Assembly: GCA_050693155.1 (NCBI GenBank)
Contig: JBOGWA010000099.1
Span: forward strand, 1 to 54,969
From: JBOGWA01 sp050693155
GTDB taxonomy: Bacteria > Actinomycetota > UBA4738 > CALAEC01
DNA: 54,969 nt
Direction: 5' to 3'
Positions 8,581 to 16,237 of this stretch are shown here, piece after piece; position 1 is the first letter of the stretch, and every line of letters starts with the position of its first letter. The notes below the pieces were generated by a model. That model was given only the letters and a program-made list of their open reading frames with translations, had not been told where the DNA came from and made no database searches. Position numbers and translations under genes: made by a program.

Positions 8581-10183
8581 GCCGCGCCGGCCACAGGGCG
8601 CCATCCTCGAGAAGGAGCGGGTCGCGGGTCCCACCGGTCGGACCGAGTCGAACACGGCGGCGGAGATCCGCGAGCAGCGCCACCGCCATCAGGAGCACGA
8701 GTGGCGTAGCGATCCAGTGCAGCGCGAACACCATCGCTTCCCAAGCCCCCGGCGCTCGGCTCGGCTCCGCGACGATCTCCGTGATGGCGAGGGCAACGCT
8801 CACGATCACTACACCGTCGCGGGCCGGCCGCGGCAGGAGCCACGCGAGGGGCACAACCCAGGCCACGTACCACGGCAGCAGGATCGGGGAGAGCACGAGC
8901 GTGAGCAGCAATCCCCATCCCATTCCGGCGATGACAACCATGGGATCGAGCCTGCGACCGGCTCGAACCACGTGCCGAATGATGGCAACCACCGCAGCGA
9001 GCAAGAGAGCCGCGAACGCGAGGCGCACGACGAGCGATATCAGCTCCGCCCCGGTTTGCCCTCCGATCCACCTCGCGACGCCTCGAAGGCTCACATACAC
9101 GAATCGAGACGGCGCGAGCCAGCCGGCGCGACCGGCGAGCTCGAACTGGCCGAGCGTCGGATCTTCCGTCTGAAAGAAGGGAATCACGAAGGGCAACCCC
9201 GCAAGCGCCGCGATGCCGGCGTGCGCTGCAAGGGTGCGCATGCGGGCTCCGGATCGGCGGCTCGCAACCGCTGCCGCGACCATGATCAGGAGAGGGACAG
9301 CCACCACAGCTTTCACAAGTGCGCCGACGACAAGCACTGCGGTTGCGGCGAGCTCCCGGCGGTCGAGCAGCAGCAACACGGCCCCGGCTAACGACAGCCC
9401 AACGATCGCGTCGTTGTGTCCGCCGCCGACGCCGTGGAAAACCACCACGGGATTCCAGCCCACGAGCGCCGCGGCGAACGCCGCTCGCTCCGGCCGCGCC
9501 CGCCTCGCCGCCGAAGCAACGAGGAACATCGTCGCCGCGCTGGCGATGGCCGCGATCGTCTTGAAGGCGACGACCGAGGAGGCTGGAGACTCAGCGACGG
9601 AGGTGACTCCGGCCGCGGCCGCGCTGAAGGCAGGTCCATAGACAGACGGCGAGTCCACCCAAAAGCGCGAAACCACCGGGTAGATGGGGTCGTCGGGAAA
9701 CTCCTGAGGCGTCGCGACGTAAGGATTTCTCCCGTACTCCGAGACGATCCGCCCGTAGGCCGTGTAGCTGTAGACATCCCGCGAGAAGAGCAGGGGGAGG
9801 ACGAGGACAACCGCGTGGAGGAGAACTCCGACGACGAGAATCCGTCGGAGAGCCAGGCGGCCTCCCCACGCGAGGCGAAGTGAGTATACGAAGGCCGCCG
9901 CCGCCGCGACGAGCAGCGCCGCGCTCAGGGCGGCCGCAAAACCGGTCCCGACCTGGTCGAGGCCGATGAAACGCGCCGCGGCAGCAAGCGCGCGGAGTGG
10001 CCCCGCATCCGGAGCGAGTTGGGGAGTGATCGCCGACGCGGGGCGCGAGGCAACGAGCGCGATTCCGCCGGCCGACGCAAGGAGGGCGGCGGTCGCGAGA
10101 CGCGCCTGCATCAGCCTGGCGAATCTCTCTCTGTCGCCATCCGAGGTCGAGGCGCGCTTCATTGCGGACTTCGTCTGGGTCAT
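8519..10183 (-). CDS. GT-C family mannosyltransferase-like membrane protein (MptA/MptB type)
   Basis: A 554-residue polytopic protein with about 12 helices. After the second or third helix it carries LFSRDVYSYTAYGRIVSEYG, then NPYV and SVYGP, the pattern of polyprenol-phosphate-mannose-dependent alpha-1,6-mannosyltransferases and DUF2029 relatives. The Asp of SRDVYSY is the expected catalytic residue. It probably adds hexoses to a lipid-linked or cell-wall glycan on the outer face of the membrane; acceptor and donor are not readable. Its neighbours (uppP and two other large membrane proteins) fit envelope glycan synthesis. The last 62 bp are antisense to the end of the upstream convergent gene. 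Confidence 0.8.
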   Translation of the reverse strand: MTQTKSAMKRASTSDGDRERFARLMQARLATAALLASAGGIALVASRPASAITPQLAPDAGPLRALAAAARFIGLDQVGTGFAAALSAALLVAAAAAFVYSLRLAWGGRLALRRILVVGVLLHAVVLVLPLLFSRDVYSYTAYGRIVSEYGRNPYVATPQEFPDDPIYPVVSRFWVDSPSVYGPAFSAAAAGVTSVAESPASSVVAFKTIAAIASAATMFLVASAARRARPERAAFAAALVGWNPVVVFHGVGGGHNDAIVGLSLAGAVLLLLDRRELAATAVLVVGALVKAVVAVPLLIMVAAAVASRRSGARMRTLAAHAGIAALAGLPFVIPFFQTEDPTLGQFELAGRAGWLAPSRFVYVSLRGVARWIGGQTGAELISLVVRLAFAALLLAAVVAIIRHVVRAGRRLDPMVVIAGMGWGLLLTLVLSPILLPWYVAWVVPLAWLLPRPARDGVVIVSVALAITEIVAEPSRAPGAWEAMVFALHWIATPLVLLMAVALLADLRRRVRLGPTGGTRDPLLLEDGALWPARLKPWFDVRPRIQRRQPIRRR

Positions 10184-10246
10184 CGGACGCCGGCTGACTC
10201 TAACAAGGCCTCGGAGAAAGACGGCTGTCTAGAATCGCGGCTGCCG

Positions 10247-10319
10247 GCCCCCGTAGCTCAGTGGAGAGAGCACCGGTTTCCTAAACCGGGTGTCGGAGGT
10301 TCGATTCCTCCCGGGGGCG
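10247..10319 (+). tRNA. tRNA-Arg(CCU)
   Basis: A complete cloverleaf: a 7-bp acceptor (GCCCCCG with CGGGGGC), D-stem GCTC/GAGC, anticodon stem CCGGT/ACCGG around the loop TTCCTAA with anticodon CCT at 10280-10282, and T-stem GGAGG/CCTCC around TTCGATT. The discriminator is G and CCA is not encoded. It reads AGG codons. Confidence 0.97.
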
Positions 10320-10341
10320 CGAGTGGTTGCCGGAACCCGCG

Positions 10342-10818
10342 CTACTTGCCGGTCCCGGTGTATGTAAAGGTCGCCTCGAACCCCGTATACATGCAGACGA
10401 TGACCTTCGTCATGTTCGCAGGAATCGCTCCGGTTTCCCCCCCGCTCTCGCGGGTCTCATACGTGACGGTCTTCCCCACCGTCATCTGATCCCCGAAGTC
10501 GGGGTAGAAGATGATGTCGAGATCGACGCTCTCGCCCCCCGTCACCTCCAGGACGAACTTGCCGTTCCAGGTCGCCTTGTCGACATCGAAGTCGTAGCCG
10601 AAGAACCCCTGGGGCCCGCTGCCGGCGGCCAGGACGAGCCTGCGATGCACGCCGGAGAAGCACGTCTCGGGGGCGGTCGGCGCGATCACCGGGAACGTCA
10701 CCCCGCCCTCGACAATCTGAGTCGGAGGCGCCTTCTTCTTCTTCTTGCCCGCAACCGCGCCTGCCGGCGCGAGCGCGAGCGCGAGAACAAGCGTCGCGAC
10801 TAGCCATCTCTTCGCCAT
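10342..10818 (-). CDS. Secreted hypothetical protein
   Basis: A 158-residue protein with a clear signal peptide (MAKRWLVATLVLALALAPAG, cleavage near AVAG) followed at once by a run of lysines (GKKKKKAPP). The mature part looks like a single beta-rich domain with one Cys in ETCFSG and one in VIVCMYT, possibly a disulfide. No family recognised. The ATG is preceded by GGGGAGGA at good spacing, supporting the start. It lies just downstream of tRNA-Arg on the opposite strand. Confidence 0.75.
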   Translation of the reverse strand: MAKRWLVATLVLALALAPAGAVAGKKKKKAPPTQIVEGGVTFPVIAPTAPETCFSGVHRRLVLAAGSGPQGFFGYDFDVDKATWNGKFVLEVTGGESVDLDIIFYPDFGDQMTVGKTVTYETRESGGETGAIPANMTKVIVCMYTGFEATFTYTGTGK

Positions 10819-10992
10819 TGAGCAATCCTCCCCTAGCAGTGCTCCTTCAGGGTAATTCGCTCAAATGCCGCAATCTCCTTCATGGCCAGAACGCTCTTGT
10901 CCTCGGGCGCCGATCCCGAGAGCGTTGCCGGTCCGAACAGGCTCGTATAGCATCGTCGTCCGCACCGGCCGAGCCAGCAAACGGAGTACCGC

Positions 10993-11580
10993 GTGACGAC
11001 TCGCAATCCACGGCTTTGGTTCCTCGTATTGATGCTCGCCTTCGTTGCGGCGGGCGCCTTTGCATGCAGCGGAGAGGACCCCAAGACAACGCTTCAGACT
11101 CTTCGCGACGGACTGGATGCCCACAGTGCCGGGCGTCTCCAGGAAGCGGTCGAGGCCTACACGACAGTCCTCGAGCAGGACCCGGACAACAAGTTCGCCC
11201 TCTACAATCTAGGACTCATCGCTCAGACCACGGGCAGCCCGAACGAGGCCGAGACCTACTACCGTCGCGTCCTCGAGATCGATCCCGATTTCGCGGCCGC
11301 GCTCTTCAACCTCGCGATCCTCAGGAATCGGGTCGGGTCGTTTCAAGAAGCGATCGAACTGTATCGGCGCGTGATCGCAATCGACCCCGTCAATGCGGGC
11401 GCCCACCTAAATCTAGGCTTTGTGCTCAAGAGAATCGGCAAGGAGAAGGAAGGCGAGAAGGAGATCGCACGCGCGCGTGAGCTCGACCCGAGCCTCGCGC
11501 CGGGCCAGGGCTCGGAGACCGACGAATCCCCCAAAGGAAAGACGACCGGCGGGCGCCCCGACGGGAACGCGAGTGGGTAG
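10993..11580 (+). CDS. TPR-repeat lipoprotein
   Basis: A 195-residue protein with a hydrophobic N-terminus ending AAGAFACSG, a loose lipobox that would place Cys 25 at the mature N-terminus. Three to four tetratricopeptide repeats follow at about residues 38-165 (AGRLQEAVEAYTTVLEQDPD and two close relatives). The tail is polar. TPRs mediate protein contacts, so it may be an envelope assembly or scaffolding factor; partner unknown. GTG start. Ends in TAG, 9 bp from the end of the convergent membrane protein gene. Confidence 0.8.
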   Translation: MTTRNPRLWFLVLMLAFVAAGAFACSGEDPKTTLQTLRDGLDAHSAGRLQEAVEAYTTVLEQDPDNKFALYNLGLIAQTTGSPNEAETYYRRVLEIDPDFAAALFNLAILRNRVGSFQEAIELYRRVIAIDPVNAGAHLNLGFVLKRIGKEKEGEKEIARARELDPSLAPGQGSETDESPKGKTTGGRPDGNASG

Positions 11581-11589
11581 CAAGTCGGA

Positions 11590-13785
11590 TCATGCCGCGT
11601 CGGCTGAGTGGTTGAACCGGCGCCCTCGCCCGTAGAACGCGAGTCCCGCGATCGCCGCAGCCCCGAGACCCAACAACAGCGGATAGCTCCCGTACGGCAC
11701 ATACCGAAGGACCACATCGCTTCGTCCCGGCGGAACGGTAACGGCCACAAAGGACGGGGCCACCATGTACGTGGGGCGAAGAACTCCGTTGACGTACGCC
11801 TCCCATCTCGGGTCGTACGTGGACTTGAGCATGACCGCAGCCGTTCGATTCGCATTCACCGTTCCCGCAAAGAACCCGTCGATAGGCCCCGCGAACTGGC
11901 GCTCCACGACGCCGGCCGACCCTCGGATGCCGGCGTTGGGAACGGTCGTCGGGGCCCCCGACTCCAGCTCGCCGAACGCGACGAGCGGATGCACCCCGTT
12001 TGCCGGCAGTCCTGACTGGAGGAATGACTTCATTTGCGTCGCCAGATTCGTTCGGTCGGCGGTAATGGCGGGGATCGTGTCGACCAGCTTCAGATACCCG
12101 GATGTGTCCACTTCCCAGAGTGTGTGGCGACCGCGTCGCGCGAGCAACGTCGCCGGGACCCCAGGTTGTCTCGTTTCCGGAAGGATGAGGTACCTCACGT
12201 TGAACAGGTCGTAGTGCGCAGCGTTGGTCTCCTCGAAGAGCGTCTCGATATCAGTCGAGAGCGACGGCGTGCGAAGGGTGAACCCAATCGCGTCCAAATC
12301 TCGATTCGCAAGGACCGCATACATCGGAACGAAGCCGATGCGGTACTCGTCCCCCCACCGTCCCCTCATCCCGGCAAAGAACCGACCGGGACCGCGCGAA
12401 CGCGCCTCCGCGATCAGGCTCCCCACCCTGCTTCCGTCCAGGCGATCGTCGAGAACCTGAAAGTTGATCAGCTCCGCCCCCCGCGCGTCGAACCGAGCCC
12501 GCTCGAGGACGGCAGGCAGAAGCAAAATCATCGACAGGGCAACGGCGACCCCAAGGGCCCCGACGGGCTCGACCCTGGGGAGCCGGGCCCGGATGGTCGA
12601 AACGACAAAGGAGCCCAGCCGAGCAAGACCGACTCCCGCGAGGACGATGCCGCCGAGATGAACTCCCGTGACCATTCGACGGAGGAACAGGTCTTCGGCG
12701 CCGGGTAGGAGACGAAGAAGAGGGCCGAGTGTGGGGCGGCCGAAGAACAGCAGCAAGCTGAGCACCGAGAAGGACACGATCGCGCGGGCTCGATGATCAC
12801 GACGAAGTCGAGCAACGCAATGGACCAGACCGATTGCCGCGAGGAGCGTGATCACCGGGAGCCGGCCGCGGTCGAACATCTCGCCCGACACGAGCCAGCC
12901 CAGGACCTCCCCTGCGCCGAACGAGTCACGATAGAAGCTGCCCTGCAGGTAGATGCTTTGATTGGCCGTTGCTCGATCTCCTAGCAGCGGGACCAGGATC
13001 CAGGCGGCCGCCAACAACCCACCGGCCCCCACGAGCAGACCGTGACGGACTCGACGCAGGAGTCCACCCGGGGCGACCAAGACCCAGAGCCCGACCGCCA
13101 GTAGCGACAGGTATCCGACTATGAAATGGGACGCGAGCGTCGCGGCGAGCAGCACCGCCGCCAGGGCAAACCGCCTGCCGTGCCCAACCGCTTGCCAAGA
13201 GAGCCCCAGCGAGATGGGCAGCGTCCACATCGCCCACAGCTGCGCCCACACGCCCGACCCTCGCCACACGTAGCTCCCGTGCTCGAAGCCGATCCCCGGC
13301 GCGCTGACAAGCAGGGGCGAGACGAGGGCCGCCGACCCCGCGACCCATCGTGACCAGCCCAGTAGACGCGACCCCAGGTACACGCTGATCGGCCAGAGGG
13401 CCAGGAGCAGATAGACGGACCATCGGAAGGCGGCGTCCGGGCCGAAGATTCGGCCAACGAGGCCGGTCAGGATGTGGGGCAGGCTGTGATAACGGTGAAA
13501 GCGGGAAGATCCGAGGCCCAGATATGGATACCAACCGTCGAGCGGTAGTTGCTCGCGCTCAATCCGGGTCTCCGCCCAGCGAACCATCTGCGCGTGGACC
13601 GCGCTGTCGTTCAGGTTGTTCGCGGGCGTGACCTCAGGGCGAAGAACGACGAGGTTGAAGAGCACGGCGGCCGCGACGAGCAGCAAGGGCGCGGAGCGCG
13701 CCCACGTCAGAACCCACGATCGCATCGCGAAAAGTTTCGCGACGAGGGAGCTTGTGTGATCCTGCGGGCTACGCGGTGTCGGCAC
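11590..13785 (-). CDS. Large polytopic membrane protein, 6-pyruvoyl-tetrahydropterin-synthase-related/YfhO-like
   Basis: About 731 residues: ten or more N-terminal helices, then a long extracytoplasmic region (about 440-700) and a final helix at 705-720. The first loop (NLNDSAVHAQMVRWAETRIE) and the segment LALWPISVYLGSRLLGW resemble the PTPS-related membrane family and YfhO-like GT-C proteins, several of which act in surface glycan transfer. The C-terminal domain has the PPGRSDVVLRYVP strand typical of YfhO-type ends. The start is uncertain: GTG 13785 overlaps the collagen-like gene by 17 bp, whereas ATG 13725 (residue 21) begins just before the first helix and touches an 8-bp inverted repeat. 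Neither has a strong ribosome-binding site. Confidence 0.75.
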   Translation of the reverse strand: MPTPRSPQDHTSSLVAKLFAMRSWVLTWARSAPLLLVAAAVLFNLVVLRPEVTPANNLNDSAVHAQMVRWAETRIEREQLPLDGWYPYLGLGSSRFHRYHSLPHILTGLVGRIFGPDAAFRWSVYLLLALWPISVYLGSRLLGWSRWVAGSAALVSPLLVSAPGIGFEHGSYVWRGSGVWAQLWAMWTLPISLGLSWQAVGHGRRFALAAVLLAATLASHFIVGYLSLLAVGLWVLVAPGGLLRRVRHGLLVGAGGLLAAAWILVPLLGDRATANQSIYLQGSFYRDSFGAGEVLGWLVSGEMFDRGRLPVITLLAAIGLVHCVARLRRDHRARAIVSFSVLSLLLFFGRPTLGPLLRLLPGAEDLFLRRMVTGVHLGGIVLAGVGLARLGSFVVSTIRARLPRVEPVGALGVAVALSMILLLPAVLERARFDARGAELINFQVLDDRLDGSRVGSLIAEARSRGPGRFFAGMRGRWGDEYRIGFVPMYAVLANRDLDAIGFTLRTPSLSTDIETLFEETNAAHYDLFNVRYLILPETRQPGVPATLLARRGRHTLWEVDTSGYLKLVDTIPAITADRTNLATQMKSFLQSGLPANGVHPLVAFGELESGAPTTVPNAGIRGSAGVVERQFAGPIDGFFAGTVNANRTAAVMLKSTYDPRWEAYVNGVLRPTYMVAPSFVAVTVPPGRSDVVLRYVPYGSYPLLLGLGAAAIAGLAFYGRGRRFNHSADAA
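13725..13742. repeat. Perfect 8-bp inverted repeat between collagen-like and membrane protein genes
   Basis: TCGCGAAA-AG-TTTCGCGA lies 27 nt beyond the stop of the collagen-like gene and overlaps the alternative ATG of the next gene. On the minus strand it is not followed by a T-run, so it is not a standard terminator. It could be an operator or a hairpin masking the start. Confidence 0.6.
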
Positions 13786-14878
13786 AGAGGGCCCACACCG
13801 TCACGGTGTCGGGTCCTGAGATGGTGCCCTCGCCCGGGTCCTCGCCCGGATCGCCGCCGCCGGCGCCCGACGGTCGGTCAAAGGTCATGTTCCATGCCTG
13901 CGGTGTCGTTGTCGGGTGGTTGTCCGTCACTCGGGTCCCGGCGGCCCTGCCGGTCCAGCCGCCGCTCAGGATCTTGTCGCCTGGATCGCACTCGACCTGC
14001 CCCGTGATGCCCGCGCCATCCTCCGGCACAACGACATTCGTGCTCTTCAGGTAGTTGCTCACCGGGCCGGCGGGACCGGTCGGTCCTTCCGGACCGGTAG
14101 GCCCGATGTCACCCTGAGGCCCGGTGTCACCCTGAGGCCCGCTCGGGCCGGTTGGGCCGGTTGGGCCGGTCGGGCCTGCTGGGCCGGTTGCCCCAGTTGC
14201 GCCGAAACCAGTTGCGCCGGTCGCACCAGTTTGGCCGGTCGGGCCCGTTGGGCCGGTCGGGCCCGTCGGACCAGCGGGTCCTGCCATCCCCTGAGGACCC
14301 TGATCTCCCGTGGGGCCGGTCGGACCCGTGGGGCCGGTCGCACCGGTTGCGCCGACCGTGGCGCCGGTGGGTCCGGTTGCGCCCGTATCTCCCGTTGCTC
14401 CGAAACCAGTTGCGCCGGTCGCACCTGCCGCCCCCGTGTCGCCCGTTGGGCCGGTCGGGCCCGTTGGGCCGGTGAGGCCGGTCGCTCCGGTCGCGCCGGT
14501 GGGACCAAACCCAGTGGCGCCGGTCGCACCGGTTGCGCCGGTCGCTCCATTCGCGCCGGTCGCTCCGGTCGCTCCGGTGGGACCAAACCCAGTGGCGCCG
14601 ATCGCGCCGGTTGCGCCTGTCGCGCCGGTTGGACCCTGAATGTTCCAAGTGAGCTCGTCCTCGAGGAAGCTCAAGCACCCGAACGGGAACAGATCGCCTG
14701 GGTCCTCGACGATACGGACGGTGCCGGGAACATCGAAGAGCGGGTCGACCGAGACGCACCCGTGGATCTCGTTCGGATTCGTGTGGCCCGCAAGGACAAA
14801 GGAAGGGGCGCCGACGAAGAGCATCAAGAGGGCGACTGGAATCGCCAACTTGGAAAACAGCCTCAAGGTGACCCTCAA
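13769..14878 (-). CDS. Secreted collagen-like triple-helix repeat protein
   Basis: A 369-residue protein: signal peptide (about 1-30), a 50-residue N-terminal region with two cysteines, a Gly-X-Y region at about 82-273 rich in GPT and GAT triplets, and a C-terminal domain (274-369) with two more cysteines that probably drives trimerisation or binding. The triplet phase is broken by a GF dipeptide at residues 97, 123, 158 and 224 and by GATV at 172. Threonines in the Y position could be glycosylated, as in exosporium BclA proteins. TTG start at 14878 with AGGAGG 7 nt upstream. Probably surface-exposed; the partner is unknown. Stop is TAG. Confidence 0.9.
   Translation of the reverse strand: MRVTLRLFSKLAIPVALLMLFVGAPSFVLAGHTNPNEIHGCVSVDPLFDVPGTVRIVEDPGDLFPFGCLSFLEDELTWNIQGPTGATGATGAIGATGFGPTGATGATGANGATGATGATGATGFGPTGATGATGLTGPTGPTGPTGDTGAAGATGATGFGATGDTGATGPTGATVGATGATGPTGPTGPTGDQGPQGMAGPAGPTGPTGPTGPTGQTGATGATGFGATGATGPAGPTGPTGPTGPSGPQGDTGPQGDIGPTGPEGPTGPAGPVSNYLKSTNVVVPEDGAGITGQVECDPGDKILSGGWTGRAAGTRVTDNHPTTTPQAWNMTFDRPSGAGGGDPGEDPGEGTISGPDTVTVWALCADTA
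14060..14635 (-). repeat. Gly-X-Y coding repeat region
   Basis: About 190 residues of collagen triplets written with degenerate 9-bp and longer units (GGT/GGC-ACC-GGC type). The opposite strand therefore shows spurious long ORFs of Gly-Pro-Val and Ala-Pro-Val repeats. The region may be unstable or hard to assemble from short reads. Confidence 0.9.
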
Positions 14879-15063
14879 GCGTTCCCTCCTGGGATCGGCC
14901 TACCCATCAGGAGGCTACTGGCCTGGTTATGGGCTTGTCAACCTTCACAAGGCAGACATTTGCACCAACTCTCTGCGGGGAGGCGCGGTAGCCATCGGCT
15001 GCGCCTCCTGCTATGTTCTCGAAACCCGAGCGAACCGCCCGAACCGGGCGCGGAGGAAACAGA

Positions 15064-15483
15064 ATGTTCAAGAAGCTCGTGGTCGGGACCGATGGCTCCG
15101 ACTCCGCCGAGCGAGCGGTGACCCACGCGGCAACGCTCGCGAAGGAGGGTGCCGCTCAGCTCGTCGTCGTCCATGCCTACCCCGAGGCCCGGTCCGACGC
15201 CCCAACGACGTTTGGGGCCGCGGACGCCTATCCCGCCGCCGAGATCGGCAAGGCGATCCTGGAAGACGTCGCGAAGCACCACGACGAAGCAAAGATCAAG
15301 ACCGTCCTCGGCCAGGGGGATGCGGCGGAGGTCCTCATCGACGTAGCAGACCAGGAGAACGCGGATCTCATCGTCGTCGGCAACAAGGGGATGACAGGGG
15401 CGAAACGGTTCGTGCTAGGGTCGGTGCCGAACCGGATCTCTCATCACGCGCCGTGTTCGGTTCTCATCGTCCACACGACCTAG
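15064..15483 (+). CDS. Universal stress protein UspA family (first of pair)
   Basis: A 139-residue UspA-domain protein beginning MFKKLVVGTDGSDSAERAV. The ATP-binding signature G-x2-G-x9-GS is present in GNKGMTGAKRFVLGS, so it should be an ATP-binding type. The frame is open to 15013, but the ATG at 15064 has GGAGG at 15051-15055 and matches the family start. It is followed 2 bp later by a second Usp gene. Both precede the copper module, suggesting a stress-response cluster, though co-regulation is inference. Stop is TAG. Confidence 0.93.
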   Translation: MFKKLVVGTDGSDSAERAVTHAATLAKEGAAQLVVVHAYPEARSDAPTTFGAADAYPAAEIGKAILEDVAKHHDEAKIKTVLGQGDAAEVLIDVADQENADLIVVGNKGMTGAKRFVLGSVPNRISHHAPCSVLIVHTT

Positions 15484-15485
15484 CC

Positions 15486-15848
15486 ATGTACGAGAAGATC
15501 CTCATTGCAACCGACGGTTCGGAAACCGCGGCGAAGGCAGTGGCGGTGGGCGCCGACGTGGCAAAGACGGTGGGGGCCAAGGTGCTTCTCCTTCACGTCG
15601 GCGACGCGGCGGAAGGGGAGAAGATCCTGGCCGACACCGCCAAGGGGATCAAGGGAGACGTCGAGACCAAATCCGTGGACGGCGACCCAGCCGACCGCAT
15701 CCTCGACGTCGCCGAGAACGAGGGCGTCGACTTGATCGTGATCGGGAACAGGGGGATGACGGGCGCGAAGCGCTTCCTCCTTGGGTCGGTTCCGAACGCC
15801 ATCAGCCATCACGCGACCTGCAACGTCCTGATCGTCAAGACCACCTAA
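15486..15848 (+). CDS. Universal stress protein UspA family (second of pair)
   Basis: A compact 120-residue UspA protein starting MYEKILIATDGSETAAKAVA, with the ATP loop GNRGMTGAKRFLLGS. It closely resembles the preceding gene, especially in the last 45 residues, so the pair looks like a tandem duplication, with this copy shorter in the middle. The frame is open far upstream (to 14640), but that part crosses the first Usp gene in another frame. Start 15486 sits 2 bp after the preceding stop. Stop is TAA. Confidence 0.93.
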   Translation: MYEKILIATDGSETAAKAVAVGADVAKTVGAKVLLLHVGDAAEGEKILADTAKGIKGDVETKSVDGDPADRILDVAENEGVDLIVIGNRGMTGAKRFLLGSVPNAISHHATCNVLIVKTT

Positions 15849-15905
15849 CCTTACCGAGAGCCCCGATCGCTGCGTAACGGTCTGAAGGATGCGCGCTGGG
15901 CGCCA

Positions 15906-15924
15906 GATACCCCTGGGGGGTATC
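15906..15924. promoter_or_regulatory. CsoR operator, perfect palindrome
   Basis: GATACCCCTGGGGGGTATC is a perfect 8-3-8 inverted repeat, 34 bp upstream of csoR. It matches the GC-tract palindromes flanked by TA that CsoR-family repressors bind. The right arm runs into TATCAT (15921-15926), a plausible -10 element, so binding would block the promoter. Confidence 0.88.
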
Positions 15925-15958
15925 ATGAGGAACAAAATCCTCACCCGGGAGGAGCGCG

Positions 15959-16234
15959 ATGTACGGCTACGCCATGAACAAGGATCAGGTCCTCGCACGG
16001 CTCCGGAAGATCGAGGGACAGGTCCGGGGCCTCGCCCGCATGGTGGAGAGCGACGAGTACTGCATCGACATCCTGACCCAGATCGGGGCGGTGCAGGCCG
16101 CTCTCAAGGGGGTAGCGATGGGGCTGCTGGACGATCACGTCCGCCACTGCGTCCGCGAGAGCATCGAGGAGACTGGCGGCGAGGAGAAGGTCGAAGAGCT
16201 CGTCGCGGCCGTGTCGCGGATGGTGGGTAGGTAA
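15959..16234 (+). CDS. csoR: Copper-sensing transcriptional repressor CsoR
   Basis: A 91-residue all-helical DUF156/CsoR protein (LRKIEGQVRGLARMV is the DNA-contacting helix). The copper ligands are all present as Cys35, His60 and Cys64, equivalent to Cys36/His61/Cys65 in M. tuberculosis CsoR, which supports Cu(I) over nickel or formaldehyde sensing. When apo it should bind the palindrome at 15906-15924; copper would release it. It lies 3 bp upstream of the copper ATPase gene, forming an autoregulated operon. A good GGAGG site lies upstream of ATG 15959. Confidence 0.93.
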   Translation: MYGYAMNKDQVLARLRKIEGQVRGLARMVESDEYCIDILTQIGAVQAALKGVAMGLLDDHVRHCVRESIEETGGEEKVEELVAAVSRMVGR

Positions 16235-16237
16235 GCA

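Noticed and set aside
14060..14635. Regular short repeats that could suggest a CRISPR array
   Set aside because: No unique spacers of constant length and no cas genes; the repeats encode Gly-X-Y.
14310..14639. Plus-strand frame of Gly-Pro-Val and Ala-Pro-Val repeats
   Set aside because: It is the reverse complement of the collagen triplets; only the minus strand has a signal peptide and a ribosome-binding site.
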